Shown: positions 34,701 to 41,810, counted from the stretch's first letter. The stretch is 64,000 nucleotides of DNA from Ligaoa zhengdingensis (GCF_014384885.1 NZ_JACRST010000001.1:248001-312000); one strand, 5' to 3'. The notes: generated from the sequence alone by a model not told the origin. Made by a program: numbers and translations.

Positions 34701-36550
34701 AGCAGGAGATAGCGGTCGTCCGGCTTGCCCGAGTAGACGACGCCGTCGCGCTCGATAATCTCATTTTCATCCAGATCGGGGTCGTAGATGTAACCGTCGG
34801 TGTCGGAGGAGGGATCGCCCAGGTGCGTGTACTGTCTGAGAGTACGCACTTCCATGGTGCCGCCTACGCCGCCCAGGTTCTCATACTGCGCCAAAATCTG
34901 TTTGGAACCGTGCGCAATCTGCTGGATGACATCGGGGATGCCATCCGGACGGTGCATCTCAACGGTACCGCCGGTTTTGTCGTCCCACTCGACGGTGAGG
35001 GTATCGTGGCCTTCCATGTTGTCAAACGCCTCGGCCGCATAGATAAGGTCTTCGAGAACTTCGATGTTTCTATTGGTTTGAATATCGAAGTCGCCCGCGT
35101 CAAACCATCCGCCCACGTTCAGGCCAGGAATATGCTCCCCGGGTTCGATGCCTCTTTCGGCAATGGAGGCGGGCATGCTTCCGGGCATACTCATACCGTC
35201 AAACCAAGACACACCTAGGGGGCCGATGCTGGCGTCGTCCATATGCGGAGCGCCGTGCCAGATGCGGTAGCCTTCGCGGACCTCAATGTGATCCATCTGG
35301 ACCGCGAGGAAGCCGCTCAGCGCAGACTGCCAGGACTTGTCGTAGACATCCTTGCCGATCGGGAACACTTCGGTCTCCTGATCGCCGTAGCGGATGACGT
35401 ACATACCGGCTGTGGTATAATCGGTGAAGTCATACCGCGCATATTTAAAGCGCTGCCAGTTAACCGGCTCGGTGAGGGAACCCGTATGTACCACTTCTTT
35501 GGTGCCATCCGCGTGGACCTGTACCAGGGAAGCGGTGGTCGGGTAATCGTTGTCCCACTTATCGAGCTCCATTACCGCGAATTTTTCCTGGTAGGGGGAA
35601 TAACCCGCCTGGCTGAAGCCGACAACAGGCTCGCGGACCCAGCCCTCCTTGACGTTCGGGCGGATGTTCCATTCGACGATGGTGTCGCCAGCCTTGCCCG
35701 ATGTGATCAGGTTGCTGAGCACATACCAGCCGTTCTGGCCCCTGTTGCGGCCGTCGAACAGCTCCAGCTCGCCGGAGTTCGATTCGATGTTGATGTTGTA
35801 ATACTCATCTTCAGGGGCGAACGAGAACTCATAACCGGTTGCAAACGGGAGCGGCTGCGCGTCGCCCCTGTCCTCGTTCCAATCCTGCACATACCACGCC
35901 TGCGAGGGCAGGTCTGCACGCTCGGAGTCTTCCATATCATCCTGGGGATGCAGCGGGAACACGCCGAAGGTGTCGTATTCGCCGTCGTCGTCGCCGTCGG
36001 CCTGGAAGCTCTTGCTTTGGTATTTAGAGGGGATGAATTCCAGGTTGAACCTCGCCTTGCCGACCAGATCCGCCGGGATATCCGTGGTCAGTACGACCTT
36101 GAGCTGCACACCGTCTTCGGTTGGGGTGGCAACCAGATCATACCCAAGTTTACCGTCCGGGCTGCCGTTGAAGGTCATCGGCACCGTGATGGTATTGGTT
36201 TCGTCGTCATATTGTTTGGTGCCTCTCGACGGGGCCGGGGTGGCATCCCACTGCTCGGGGGTGGGCAGCAGATGGATGTCGCCGTTTGTGGCGATGCGGG
36301 AACCGTGCAGGGACAGCTCAATACCGCCCATGTGCTGGTCGCCGAACGTTCCAGAGAACGTATTGTTGTACATGATGACGTTGAACGCGTTGGAATCCAC
36401 TGTTGTCAGGTACCTGTTGTTGCTGGTGTCGCTGAAGACAAGAAAGCTGTCATTTTCAGCCGCGGATGCAACTAAAGCACCGCCGGGTGCAGTCCCAAAT
36501 ACCATGGAAGCCGCCAAAACAATGGACAATAGCCTCTTTTTTATTGACAT
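28715..36550 (-). CDS. Giant secreted, membrane-anchored protein with two tandem GH9 (endoglucanase-like) modules
   Basis: A 2611-residue exported protein. Residues 1-31 are a signal peptide ending ASA. Two homologous blocks follow (~35-885 and ~897-1735), each with an uncharacterised beta domain (HLLPTPEQWDATPAP), a CelD_N-type Ig domain (QAGY) and a GH9 (alpha/alpha)6 domain. The catalytic DAGD is near 483 and 1343, and the acid Glu lies in WFENES (~861) and WFESEY (~1706). Behind these are a carbohydrate-associated beta domain (~1733-1830), a cadherin-like region, a DUF1349/laminin-G-like domain (~1915-2105), an Ig-like domain, two near-identical BIg repeats (2203-2384), a Pro/Glu linker and a C-terminal membrane helix with RKKHNN tail. 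GH9 enzymes cleave beta-1,4-glucans. No LPXTG, dockerin or SLH motif is seen. GAGGAGG precedes the ATG. Confidence 0.92.
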   Translation of the reverse strand: MSIKKRLLSIVLAASMVFGTAPGGALVASAAENDSFLVFSDTSNNRYLTTVDSNAFNVIMYNNTFSGTFGDQHMGGIELSLHGSRIATNGDIHLLPTPEQWDATPAPSRGTKQYDDETNTITVPMTFNGSPDGKLGYDLVATPTEDGVQLKVVLTTDIPADLVGKARFNLEFIPSKYQSKSFQADGDDDGEYDTFGVFPLHPQDDMEDSERADLPSQAWYVQDWNEDRGDAQPLPFATGYEFSFAPEDEYYNINIESNSGELELFDGRNRGQNGWYVLSNLITSGKAGDTIVEWNIRPNVKEGWVREPVVGFSQAGYSPYQEKFAVMELDKWDNDYPTTASLVQVHADGTKEVVHTGSLTEPVNWQRFKYARYDFTDYTTAGMYVIRYGDQETEVFPIGKDVYDKSWQSALSGFLAVQMDHIEVREGYRIWHGAPHMDDASIGPLGVSWFDGMSMPGSMPASIAERGIEPGEHIPGLNVGGWFDAGDFDIQTNRNIEVLEDLIYAAEAFDNMEGHDTLTVEWDDKTGGTVEMHRPDGIPDVIQQIAHGSKQILAQYENLGGVGGTMEVRTLRQYTHLGDPSSDTDGYIYDPDLDENEIIERDGVVYSGKPDDRYLLLSGGGGSFTSNLTGNNTANFAGAAYLLKDYYPELAERCKKAVLEIWEKERSNQEPNLNTEWNTLVQLMLMTKAYGMEKEYESFKARLTDLVDQAVTPNNMSSRYNAMFIMDLMDDAYKAKVEDAVTQYAASVNYDTPYGVQWTTGSGWGGSPNIISLGQRMGIMYKFFPEVENLKLYTLRAVDYILGRHPANNTSWLTGVGTKSHQHPYNSNRGDESYIPGSILPGHITFNPDYVESLDDFSFLWFENESIINYQSQWISAGMAASLIAQAEQEPEQAETKDFYNDFMMNIKKVGDDGYLETNGFNVFMYSTTFDRTFGDQHCAGIELIQNGRRIATNGDIHLLPTPEQWDATPAPVRNSRTFDEATDTITVDMTFPEESTTGNPAVDYELIAEPEAGGVKLTVKLDKPLPEDLVGKAGFNLEFIPSAFIGKSFQADSDGDGKYDSYGVFPLVPEDDMVDMERARTGDQLWYVKDWNEDRGDAQPLPFATGKKMTFAAEDDENRIRITSDSGDLMLFDGRNRAQNGWFVLRTLIPEDATEIVWHISPDVEDDWTREPNIGHNQAGYEPALSKVATIELDPEFVGPDTASVERLNDDGTYTEVFSGKLGEASTWLRYNYRDFDFSEVTEPGMYVIDYAGTRTEPFPIAKGVYSNTWQQSLSNYLAVQMDHMKVREGYKIWHAPSHMDDALQAPANMKWFDGWSMGDTIESGYEPYEHIPGLNVGGWYDAGDFDIQTSRNLGVILDLALAYNEYGVDYDTLAVDWDARDVELHRPDGIPDIQQQVKQGVLQILGQLENVGFVFPVLEVPSLRQYTHLGDGSKDTDNKFYDSSLAEDEVDGLRSGKMDDRLAFAGTKNSRLQLSAAASLAAASKALRGFDDELADTCLDTAIAVWNEEDHTTGANDWAAAVELTIATDGEQVYKDRVLALMDSVMVIEPAGWFSPSFGSNGWMAARLIPYMDEAFAERVKAAAAEYTKYFDGTVENNPFGVSDTRGMWGGSTNVVSMGVTMSMLHKYFPDVVSSEYTFRVMDYILGKHAYNDTSWLSGVGTKSVEVAYGSNRADRYYIAGGIVPGYVNISPDFPEALDDFGFLWFESEYVIDTAAKWIVLANGASKFASDDVEYDVDFGDKISVEVINNKAEGIAGRATLEIYANDGTLATSESLQFDLPKFSRWKESFQTDLSQYPLEDYSYQVSFKDENDQLLCEPFEKNYDMSKPRLTSLLIDGAPLEGFDANTFAYHLCFSEASDAAPQISATASDKLQVSIEQAEGIPGVATATVSSDTTNVTYSVYFEVTPLSDSFVDGTMDDLWTIHNEDPEQYSLVRGVGLRLPTLQGDIYSTNRNWNNAFTRPAGGDWEIVSKVFYDTNVPLATYQQIMMMVWQDEDNYVKLNCQPGGWGGGINTQISVESGGSSGASSSVGMQPDEDGTITLYYKITKNGNNYTGAFSKDGINYTTVGTVTAALSNPQIGLFATKNSNNPVIDTYCEYLTVTQLNGEEVISYEDMLKNAFDNASNVIFEDFPTAITEDIDFNAISAPHGYKISAVSSNPDVITNEGAIAGKGEADLEVTVTYGDLTVSRTIAVSVGGEAPDYGVSETSLKMKKGETGTFDVTMGSEAVKADIEVADEAVASVDLASVEEDATVTVSAQSEGETEITVTWYGEDDVVLGSKTVSVVVTDQSLPEPDYDVSTTSLKIEKGETETFDVTMGSEAVKADIEVADEEVVSVNPASVEEDAAVAVSALSEGETEITVTWYGEDDVVLGSKTISVVVTEKSKPSKPSGNGSSAKNDDDNERWDNVKDKIAGASDGDSISATLEDGKMVSAVVIDVLKGKNVNLVITVKDKEVVLNGTNLKGYNAAAVYYTADEIIAMAAPAVELPADNGKGNESVNPETGGEVAPVGQEIPTATIPVESTVPEAPKAAVLVAPEATIPMEPVVPEAPAVIEPTVPAEPEAPAAQVAPAVGTETGMPIWAIVVIVLAAAAAIGGVSLIVIRKKHNN
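29399..29941 (-). repeat. Two direct 261-base repeats encoding BIg domains
   Basis: 29399-29659 and 29681-29941 are near-identical at the DNA level (period 282 bases). Each encodes one Ig-like unit containing DVTMGSEAVKADIEVADE and GETEITVTWYGEDDVVLGSK. The high DNA similarity points to a recent internal duplication. Confidence 0.85.
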
Positions 36551-36747
36551 TCAGTTGACCTCCTCTTTCCTAATTTTTTAACATCTCTGAGCTTTTCTTA
36601 CCTCACTGTCTGCCAAAAACAGCCAAAAACCGATCCCATGCCGATACTACCAGCGGAACCGACCATTCTTTTGCTTTTTCTGCCACCTCCTCCTTAAAGT
36701 TTCCCTGTCTGGTGTTCTTTCCTATGTCAGTTCCCCTCCAATCTCGC

Positions 36748-36765
36748 TTTGTGCCCGAGCACAAA
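36748..36765. promoter_or_regulatory. Palindromic operator, copy 1 (GH9-proximal)
   Basis: TTTGTGCCCGAGCACAAA is an 18-base palindrome with a central CG and one mismatched pair, the architecture of LacI-family operators. Copy 2 lies 93 bases away. Confidence 0.55.
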
Positions 36766-36840
36766 ATATTAAATAAAAAACACTAAACAGCTTGTATTAA
36801 ATAAACCAAAATCACTTTTTTCATACAGAATATTATTTAT

Positions 36841-36858
36841 TTCGTGCTCGTGCACAAA
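36841..36858. promoter_or_regulatory. Palindromic operator, copy 2 (GH9-distal)
   Basis: TTCGTGCTCGTGCACAAA matches copy 1 at 15 of 18 positions and has the same central CG. Centre-to-centre distance is 93 bases, close to nine helical turns. Confidence 0.55.
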
Positions 36859-36872
36859 TTTTTTCAAAAACG

Positions 36873-36894
36873 TATATATATATATATATATATA
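36873..36894. repeat. (TA)11 dinucleotide repeat
   Basis: Eleven uninterrupted TA units next to the distal operator, within an AT-rich tract. Its length could vary by slippage. Confidence 0.9.
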
Positions 36895-36961
36895 TTGTCC
36901 CAAAAAATCAATAGGTTTTTTGCATAAATTTTTGTCAAATTTTTTGTGATGATAAATGAGT

Positions 36962-37021
36962 AAAGACGCGCCCCACCCGCCAAACAGCTTTTTCACTGTT
37001 TTGGGGGAAGGGCGCGTCTTT
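36962..37021 (-). terminator. Intrinsic terminator of the era operon
   Basis: On the minus strand AAAGACGCGCCC pairs with GGGCGCGTCTTT around an inner hairpin (CAAAACAG/CTGTTTGG) and ends in a short T run. Confidence 0.75.
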
Positions 37022-37048
37022 CGCCAATAGTCGTCCTGTTATGACTGA

Positions 37049-37948
37049 TTATTTGTAACCCATGTTGCGAATTTGAACCTCATTGTTGCGCCAGTCCCTT
37101 ACCTTTACCCACAGGCGCAGATTGAGCTTGATGCCGAGGAACCGTTCGGCGTCCACACGGGCCTGGGTGCCAATTTTTTTGAGCATCGCGCCGCCCTTGC
37201 CGATCAGCATCCCCTTGTGGCTGTCCCGCTCGCAATAAATGGTCGCGTCGATATCCGCGAGCTCCTCACCCTCAGCATTGGTCCGTTCCTTCATATTTTC
37301 GATCACCACCGCGACCCCGTGGGGGATTTCATCCTGCATGTTGCCGAGCACCTTCTCGCGGATGATCTCCGAGACGATCACCCGCTCCGGCTGGTCGGTC
37401 ATCGCGTCGTCGTCGAAAAAGTGCGGACCCTCCGGCGCATAACTCTCGATCTTATCGAGCAGGATATCGACCCCTTCTCCGGTGCGCGCAGAAACCGGGA
37501 TGATCGCCTCAAAGTCCATCTCCTGCGAAAATGCGGCGATTTTGGCCATCATCTGTTCCTTTTGTGCGAGCAGGTCGATCTTGTTGATCACCAGGATCAC
37601 TGGAACCTTTGCGGATTTGAGGCGAGCCACCAGGTCGTGCTCCGCGCGGGTGATCTCGCCGGTGGGTTCGGTGACCAGTACGCCGATATCCACATCCGCG
37701 ACCGACTCGTTCACCTGCTTGACCATATACTCCGACAGCTTGGTGCGGGGCTTGTGCATACCCGGCGTATCGATAAACACCAACTGCACGCCGCCCCGCG
37801 TCACAATACCGATGATCTTGTTGCGCGTAGTCTGCGGTTTGGGGGACACGATCGCCACCTTTTCCCCCACAAAGCGATTCATCAGGCTGGATTTGCCGAC
37901 GTTGGGCCGCCCCACGATCGCGACAAATCCCGAATAACTCTTCTCCAT
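37049..37948 (-). CDS. era: GTPase Era
   Basis: A 299-residue GTPase for 16S rRNA maturation and 30S assembly. G1 GRPNVGKSS (residues ~13-21), the TTRNKI switch, G3 DTPGMH, G4 NKID, G5 SARTGEG and the C-terminal KH domain with GMLIGKGGAMLKKIG are all present. Last gene of the yqfC-yqfD-phoH-ybeY-dgkA-GNAT-era run, closed by a terminator; in Bacillus yqzL and recO follow directly, here they lie ~10 kb away. Confidence 0.97.
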   Translation of the reverse strand: MEKSYSGFVAIVGRPNVGKSSLMNRFVGEKVAIVSPKPQTTRNKIIGIVTRGGVQLVFIDTPGMHKPRTKLSEYMVKQVNESVADVDIGVLVTEPTGEITRAEHDLVARLKSAKVPVILVINKIDLLAQKEQMMAKIAAFSQEMDFEAIIPVSARTGEGVDILLDKIESYAPEGPHFFDDDAMTDQPERVIVSEIIREKVLGNMQDEIPHGVAVVIENMKERTNAEGEELADIDATIYCERDSHKGMLIGKGGAMLKKIGTQARVDAERFLGIKLNLRLWVKVRDWRNNEVQIRNMGYK

Positions 37949-37967
37949 CTTGATTCTATATCCACCC

Positions 37968-38513
37968 TTATTTCCAATTTTGCCGGTAGCGCAGATCGGT
38001 CAAGGGGACGCCGGCCAGCTCCACTGTACAGGTCGCCCCGTCATCCGACCAGCCGTTGCTCTCATAAAACCGGCGCGCGGGGAGGTTCTCCCGCAGCACC
38101 CAAAGAAAGCCCCCTTCACAGCTGGCGGCGCTCAGCTCAGCCGCCGCGTGGCGCAGCATCGCCCCGCCGCAGCCGCGCCGCCACGCATCGGGACGCACAT
38201 AGAGCGAGACCACCTCGCCCCAGCCGTCCAGCACCTGTGCCGCGGCCGACACCAGACACCCGGGCAACTCCCGCCTCTGGGAGACGCGGTAAACCACGCC
38301 GCCCACCGGAGTGCCGTCCAAGTAAGCCGCCGCGACCGAAACCTCCGGGTCGTCGATCCAACGCCCCAGGGCCTCTGTCCAATGGCTGTCCGGCAGCTCG
38401 TCCAAATAATGCTGCGGCACCATTCCCCGGTAAGCCTGTCTCCAGCTCGCAGCATAGATGCGGCTGATCGCCGCAGCCTCTTCCCTTTTTGCGGTGTGGA
38501 TGTCGAGCCTCAT
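37968..38513 (-). CDS. GNAT-family N-acetyltransferase
   Basis: A 181-residue GCN5-related acetyltransferase. The acetyl-CoA-binding motif appears as VVSLYVRPDAWRRGCGGAML (R-x-x-G-x-G/A variant, ~103-122), followed by the LWVLRENLPARRFYESNGW motif near 145, and the N-terminus TAKREEAAAISRIYAASWR is typical. The ribosome site (AGGGGGC) is modest. It takes the place where cdd sits in Bacillus, between dgkA and era. The substrate is unknown. Confidence 0.9.
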   Translation of the reverse strand: MRLDIHTAKREEAAAISRIYAASWRQAYRGMVPQHYLDELPDSHWTEALGRWIDDPEVSVAAAYLDGTPVGGVVYRVSQRRELPGCLVSAAAQVLDGWGEVVSLYVRPDAWRRGCGGAMLRHAAAELSAASCEGGFLWVLRENLPARRFYESNGWSDDGATCTVELAGVPLTDLRYRQNWK

Positions 38514-38523
38514 GGCGCGCCCC

Positions 38524-39024
38524 CTATCGTTCGCTTTTTTGCCGGGCCAACCAGCGCCAAATGCGGACCGGTCCGATAAAGATAAACGCCAGCGCGAGCG
38601 GGATGGAAAACAGAAACAATCCGCCCCACACCGGATTGGCGCACAGGGTCTGTCCAATCTTCAAAAGCACTGCCGGCCGCCAGAACAGCAAGAGGCCGAT
38701 GACCAGCGCAAAAATGGCGCAGACCAACACCGCCCCGGCCGCGACGTCCTTGGCGATGCGGGCGAGGCTGTTATAAGCGGGGGATTCCAGATTCACCAAA
38801 ACCTCCACAGCGGTATTCACCATCTCCATGGCAACGACCAGGGCGATGGCGCAGATCATCAATGCAAACTGCGCCACCGACAGGTCGTAAAACCGGCTGA
38901 ACACCACGATATAAGCCGCGGTGACAAGGTGGATGCGCATATTGCGCTCATTGTTGACGCAGTAGGCCACCCCGCGGGCCGCGTAGCGAAAGCTCGCAAT
39001 CAGGCTTTTTACCTGGTTACTCAT
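38524..39024 (-). CDS. dgkA: Diacylglycerol/undecaprenol kinase (DgkA family) with C-terminal extension
   Basis: A 166-residue membrane kinase. The N-terminal ~120 residues match DgkA: a basic amphipathic start (SFRYAARGVAYCVNNERNMR), the catalytic EMVNTAVEVLVNLES motif (~66-80) and IAKDVAAGAVLV. In Gram-positives this enzyme phosphorylates undecaprenol. The last ~45 residues add a further hydrophobic segment (NPVWGGLFLFSIPLALAFIFI) beyond the usual length. The start overlaps the ybeY stop by eight bases. Confidence 0.92.
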   Translation of the reverse strand: MSNQVKSLIASFRYAARGVAYCVNNERNMRIHLVTAAYIVVFSRFYDLSVAQFALMICAIALVVAMEMVNTAVEVLVNLESPAYNSLARIAKDVAAGAVLVCAIFALVIGLLLFWRPAVLLKIGQTLCANPVWGGLFLFSIPLALAFIFIGPVRIWRWLARQKSER

Positions 39025-39520
39025 TCCCCATCACATAGCTGGCGTCCCGCTGTAGGCCCAACCGGGAGAGCACCTCTTCTTCCTTCTCGCGCATCCGCAC
39101 CGCCTCCAGGCCGCCCTGCTCGTGGTCGTAGCCCAGCAGATGCAGCATCGAATGCACCGTGAGAAACCCGATCTCGCGGCTGAAGGAATGGCCGTAATTC
39201 TTGGCCTGCTCCACCGCCTTCTCCACTGAAATGGCGATGTCGCCCAGAATGGCCGCGCCGGTCTCCTGGTTGGTATCGAATACGCCGTTCTCCCCCATCG
39301 GGAAGGAGAGCACGTCGGTTTCGCGGTCGATGTTGCGGTATTCCGCGTTGAGCTCCCGAATCTGCTTGTTGTTGAGGAAGCTGACGCTCACCTCAGCGGA
39401 CCCGGTCATGCCCTCCAAATCCAGCACCGCATGGCAGCAGCGGCGGATCAGCAGGCGGGTGCCGGTGGGGATTTTGACTTCTTTCTGGCGGTTGGTGATG
39501 TACACTTTAACACTATCCAT
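39017..39520 (-). CDS. ybeY: Endoribonuclease YbeY (rRNA maturation factor)
   Basis: A 167-residue zinc-dependent RNase involved in 16S rRNA 3' maturation. The metal motif HSMLHLLGYDHE (H-x3-H-x5-H, ~125-136) is intact, preceded by DVLSFPMGE and AILGDIAIS. The ribosome site before ATG 39520 is poor, so it probably depends on coupling to phoH, whose stop is 24 bases upstream. Confidence 0.95.
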   Translation of the reverse strand: MDSVKVYITNRQKEVKIPTGTRLLIRRCCHAVLDLEGMTGSAEVSVSFLNNKQIRELNAEYRNIDRETDVLSFPMGENGVFDTNQETGAAILGDIAISVEKAVEQAKNYGHSFSREIGFLTVHSMLHLLGYDHEQGGLEAVRMREKEEEVLSRLGLQRDASYVMGNE

Positions 39521-39544
39521 AGGCTTGGCCCCGATAATTGCAGG

Positions 39545-40513
39545 TTATCGAAACCTTTTTCCCTCCTCATAATATTTTTCATAGGCCTTGATGATCTGTT
39601 GCACCAGACGGTGACGCACCACATCCTTCTCGGTGAAACGGATGATGGCGATATCATCGATGTTTTTCAGGATTTTTGTCGCCTCAACCAATCCGGATTT
39701 CCGGCTGTCCGGCAGGTCGATTTGGGTGACGTCGCCCGTGATGATCGCCTTGGAGTTGAACCCGAGACGGGTCAAAAACATTTTCATCTGCTCTGGGGTG
39801 GTGTTCTGCGCCTCGTCCAAAATGATAAAGCTGTCATCCAGGGTGCGCCCGCGCATATACGCGAGCGGCGCCACCTCGATGTTGCCGCGCTCCACATACT
39901 TTTGGTAGTGGTCCGCGCCCAGCATGTCGAACAGAGCGTCGTACAGCGGCCGCAGGTACGGGTCCACCTTGTTTTGCAGGTCGCCCGGCAGGAAGCCCAA
40001 TTTTTCACCGGCCTCCACCGCCGGGCGGGTTAAAATGATCTTATTGATCTCATTCGCGCGGAACGCCTTGACCGCCATGGCCACCGCGAGGTAGGTCTTG
40101 CCGGTGCCGGCCGGCCCCACCCCCAGGGTGATGGTGTTCTTGCGAATGGCCTCCACATAGTGCTTCTGACCCAACGTTTTGGCCTTGATCGGCCTGCCCT
40201 TGGCGGTGATGCACACGAGGTCGTCGGCCAGATTGGCCACCTGCCCCTCGTTGCCCTCCGCCACCAGGTCGATGATATAGCGCACATTCTGGCTGGTGAG
40301 CGCTTCCCCTTTGTTGAGCAGCTCCAGCAGGCTGCGGATGGCCCGCTGCGCCGCCGCTACCCCCTCCGGTTCGCCGCTCACCTTTACCTGGGTGCCACGG
40401 TTGATGATATCGACGTGGTACTCCTGCTCCAAAATCCGGATGTTTTCATCGAAGCTGCCAAACAGCTCCAGCGTGTGCTCCATCCGGTCGACATCGACGA
40501 ATTGTTCGATCAT
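39545..40513 (-). CDS. phoH: PhoH family ATPase
   Basis: A 322-residue PhoH-like protein. An N-terminal KH-like region (~20-90) precedes the P-loop ATPase with GVGPAGTGKTYLAVAMAV (~130-147), ILTRPAVEAGEKLGFLPGD, Walker B FIILDEAQNTTPEQMKMFLT and GDVTQIDLP, all PhoH signatures. The start at 40513 follows an AAGGATTTGG site; a start 11 codons earlier is possible. Order phoH-ybeY is widely conserved; the usual yqfF (PgpH-type HD hydrolase) gene between them is missing here. Confidence 0.95.
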   Translation of the reverse strand: MIEQFVDVDRMEHTLELFGSFDENIRILEQEYHVDIINRGTQVKVSGEPEGVAAAQRAIRSLLELLNKGEALTSQNVRYIIDLVAEGNEGQVANLADDLVCITAKGRPIKAKTLGQKHYVEAIRKNTITLGVGPAGTGKTYLAVAMAVKAFRANEINKIILTRPAVEAGEKLGFLPGDLQNKVDPYLRPLYDALFDMLGADHYQKYVERGNIEVAPLAYMRGRTLDDSFIILDEAQNTTPEQMKMFLTRLGFNSKAIITGDVTQIDLPDSRKSGLVEATKILKNIDDIAIIRFTEKDVVRHRLVQQIIKAYEKYYEEGKRFR

Positions 40514-40612
40514 ACATTCCAAATCCTTTTTCTTGTTTATCCACAAAATTTAATAAAAATTTTGTACTTTTTGCTATACAACACATATTATAGCATTTTT
40601 ATGTCTAAAGTT

Positions 40613-41797
40613 CTATTGATTTATTAAAATTTCTTGTTCTTTTGCGATATCAATATTGCACAGATATTTCGTCGATAATTTATAGCAATTGTCCAAAATC
40701 TGTCCTTCTATCTCCCGTTCAACGATTTCAGCGCCCTCCAGCTCCTCCTTTTCCCGTTCCTCCAGTGTTTTTTGTGCCTCAATGAGCGCCTGTTCCTCGG
40801 TCAAAGGCTCCTGTTCCATCACATAAAAATTGTAAGTTTCGTCGATCAGCGTCATAGGGAGCGGGATGCCGAATAGGGAAAGCGGGACGGTCTCACGCTG
40901 CAAATCGTATGCCACCTTGTAGGGGTGATAGATGAACAACGGCAGATCGACACCGAACATCCGCAGATAGCGCCGGTGGCTCACCTTGCCGGTCGGCGTT
41001 TTGATCTCCTTCACCATTGGCTGTTCGATTGTGATCTCGTAATCGGTCTGTGCGATGATCTTGGCTCGTGCGTGCTTATAAGTAGCCTGCCCCTTTTTGT
41101 CCTCGATGATGCCGCTGACGATCACATCGCCCTCTTTGACTGTGTCGCCGACCCGGAGCACGCTCTGCCCCTCGTACACCTCCATGTAGGTAATCAGTCC
41201 GGTGCGCTTGGCCACCACATTGCAGGGCACGTCGTGGTCGGGGAACATCTCAGGCGCCATCACCCGCTCGCGCACCTCGACCGTCGCGGTGCTGCCGTCG
41301 ATGTTCACCGCAATCCAAGAAAGCTGCTGGATGCGCAGCAGGGCGGACCGCTCGGTCTCCCGCACGTCGATCTTGCCCCGGAAGGTACCGGTTTTGAGCC
41401 CCAATTCGTCCAAGGTTGAAAGGATCTGCTCAGTCGGAACCTCCTCGTTGCCCACCACCTCGATGCGCCAGATAAACTGGCCCATCACACACAGGAACAA
41501 CAGGAAAAACACCACGCCCGCCAGCAGGCCAACCCGCCGGTGGTAGCGCTTGACCTTGAAGGGCGCGCCGTGGCGTTCGCGCACCCGCAGCCGCACCCCG
41601 GTCTTTTTGGCATAGGGACGCAGGCTCTTGTAGGAGCGCACATCGGTACAGGCGGTCAACGTAGTCTCGCGCCGGTGCACATCCCAGATGTTGACCCCCT
41701 TGCGCACCACCATGTTGAGAAACCGCTCCAAAAACACGCCGGTGGCGGTGAACCGGACATATCCCTTGAAATAGCGCAGCAGCTTGACGATAAACAA
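40613..41797 (-). CDS. yqfD: Sporulation protein YqfD
   Basis: A 394-residue membrane-associated protein of the YqfD family, made in the mother cell in Bacillus. It starts with FIVKLLRYFKGYVRF, has one central membrane helix (VGLLAGVVFFLLFLCVMGQF, ~105-125) followed by the family's GNEEVPTEQIL and WIAVNIDGSTATVEVRER segments, and a charged C-terminal tail. The best start is TTG 41797, nine bases after AGGGG and 13 bases after yqfC stops; no ATG fits. Confidence 0.92.
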   Translation of the reverse strand: MFIVKLLRYFKGYVRFTATGVFLERFLNMVVRKGVNIWDVHRRETTLTACTDVRSYKSLRPYAKKTGVRLRVRERHGAPFKVKRYHRRVGLLAGVVFFLLFLCVMGQFIWRIEVVGNEEVPTEQILSTLDELGLKTGTFRGKIDVRETERSALLRIQQLSWIAVNIDGSTATVEVRERVMAPEMFPDHDVPCNVVAKRTGLITYMEVYEGQSVLRVGDTVKEGDVIVSGIIEDKKGQATYKHARAKIIAQTDYEITIEQPMVKEIKTPTGKVSHRRYLRMFGVDLPLFIYHPYKVAYDLQRETVPLSLFGIPLPMTLIDETYNFYVMEQEPLTEEQALIEAQKTLEEREKEELEGAEIVEREIEGQILDNCYKLSTKYLCNIDIAKEQEILINQ

Positions 41798-41810
41798 TGC
41801 AAACTTCCCC

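Larger units (their letters stand above)
36551..37048. other. AT-rich 498-base regulatory gap upstream of the GH9 gene
   Basis: The gap contains no credible gene. It holds the era terminator (right), a (TA)11 run, two copies of an 18-base palindrome, and then about 200 bases of probable 5' leader before the GH9 ribosome site. It is much more AT-rich than the surroundings. No clear SigA promoter could be fixed between or beside the two palindromes. Confidence 0.6.

Noticed and set aside
32261..35218. A 985-codon open frame on the plus strand, opposite the GH9 gene
   Set aside because: It is an antisense shadow: the GH9 frame has a signal peptide, clear domains and catalytic motifs, while the opposite frame has low-complexity, family-less sequence caused by high GC codon use.
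36769..36996. 75-residue minus-strand frame in the AT-rich gap
   Set aside because: It is composed of the TA repeat and homopolymer runs, has no ribosome site and overlaps the operator copies.
36551..37048. AT-rich gap as a replication origin
   Set aside because: No DnaA-box cluster and no dnaA/dnaN neighbours; the position fits a regulatory gap.
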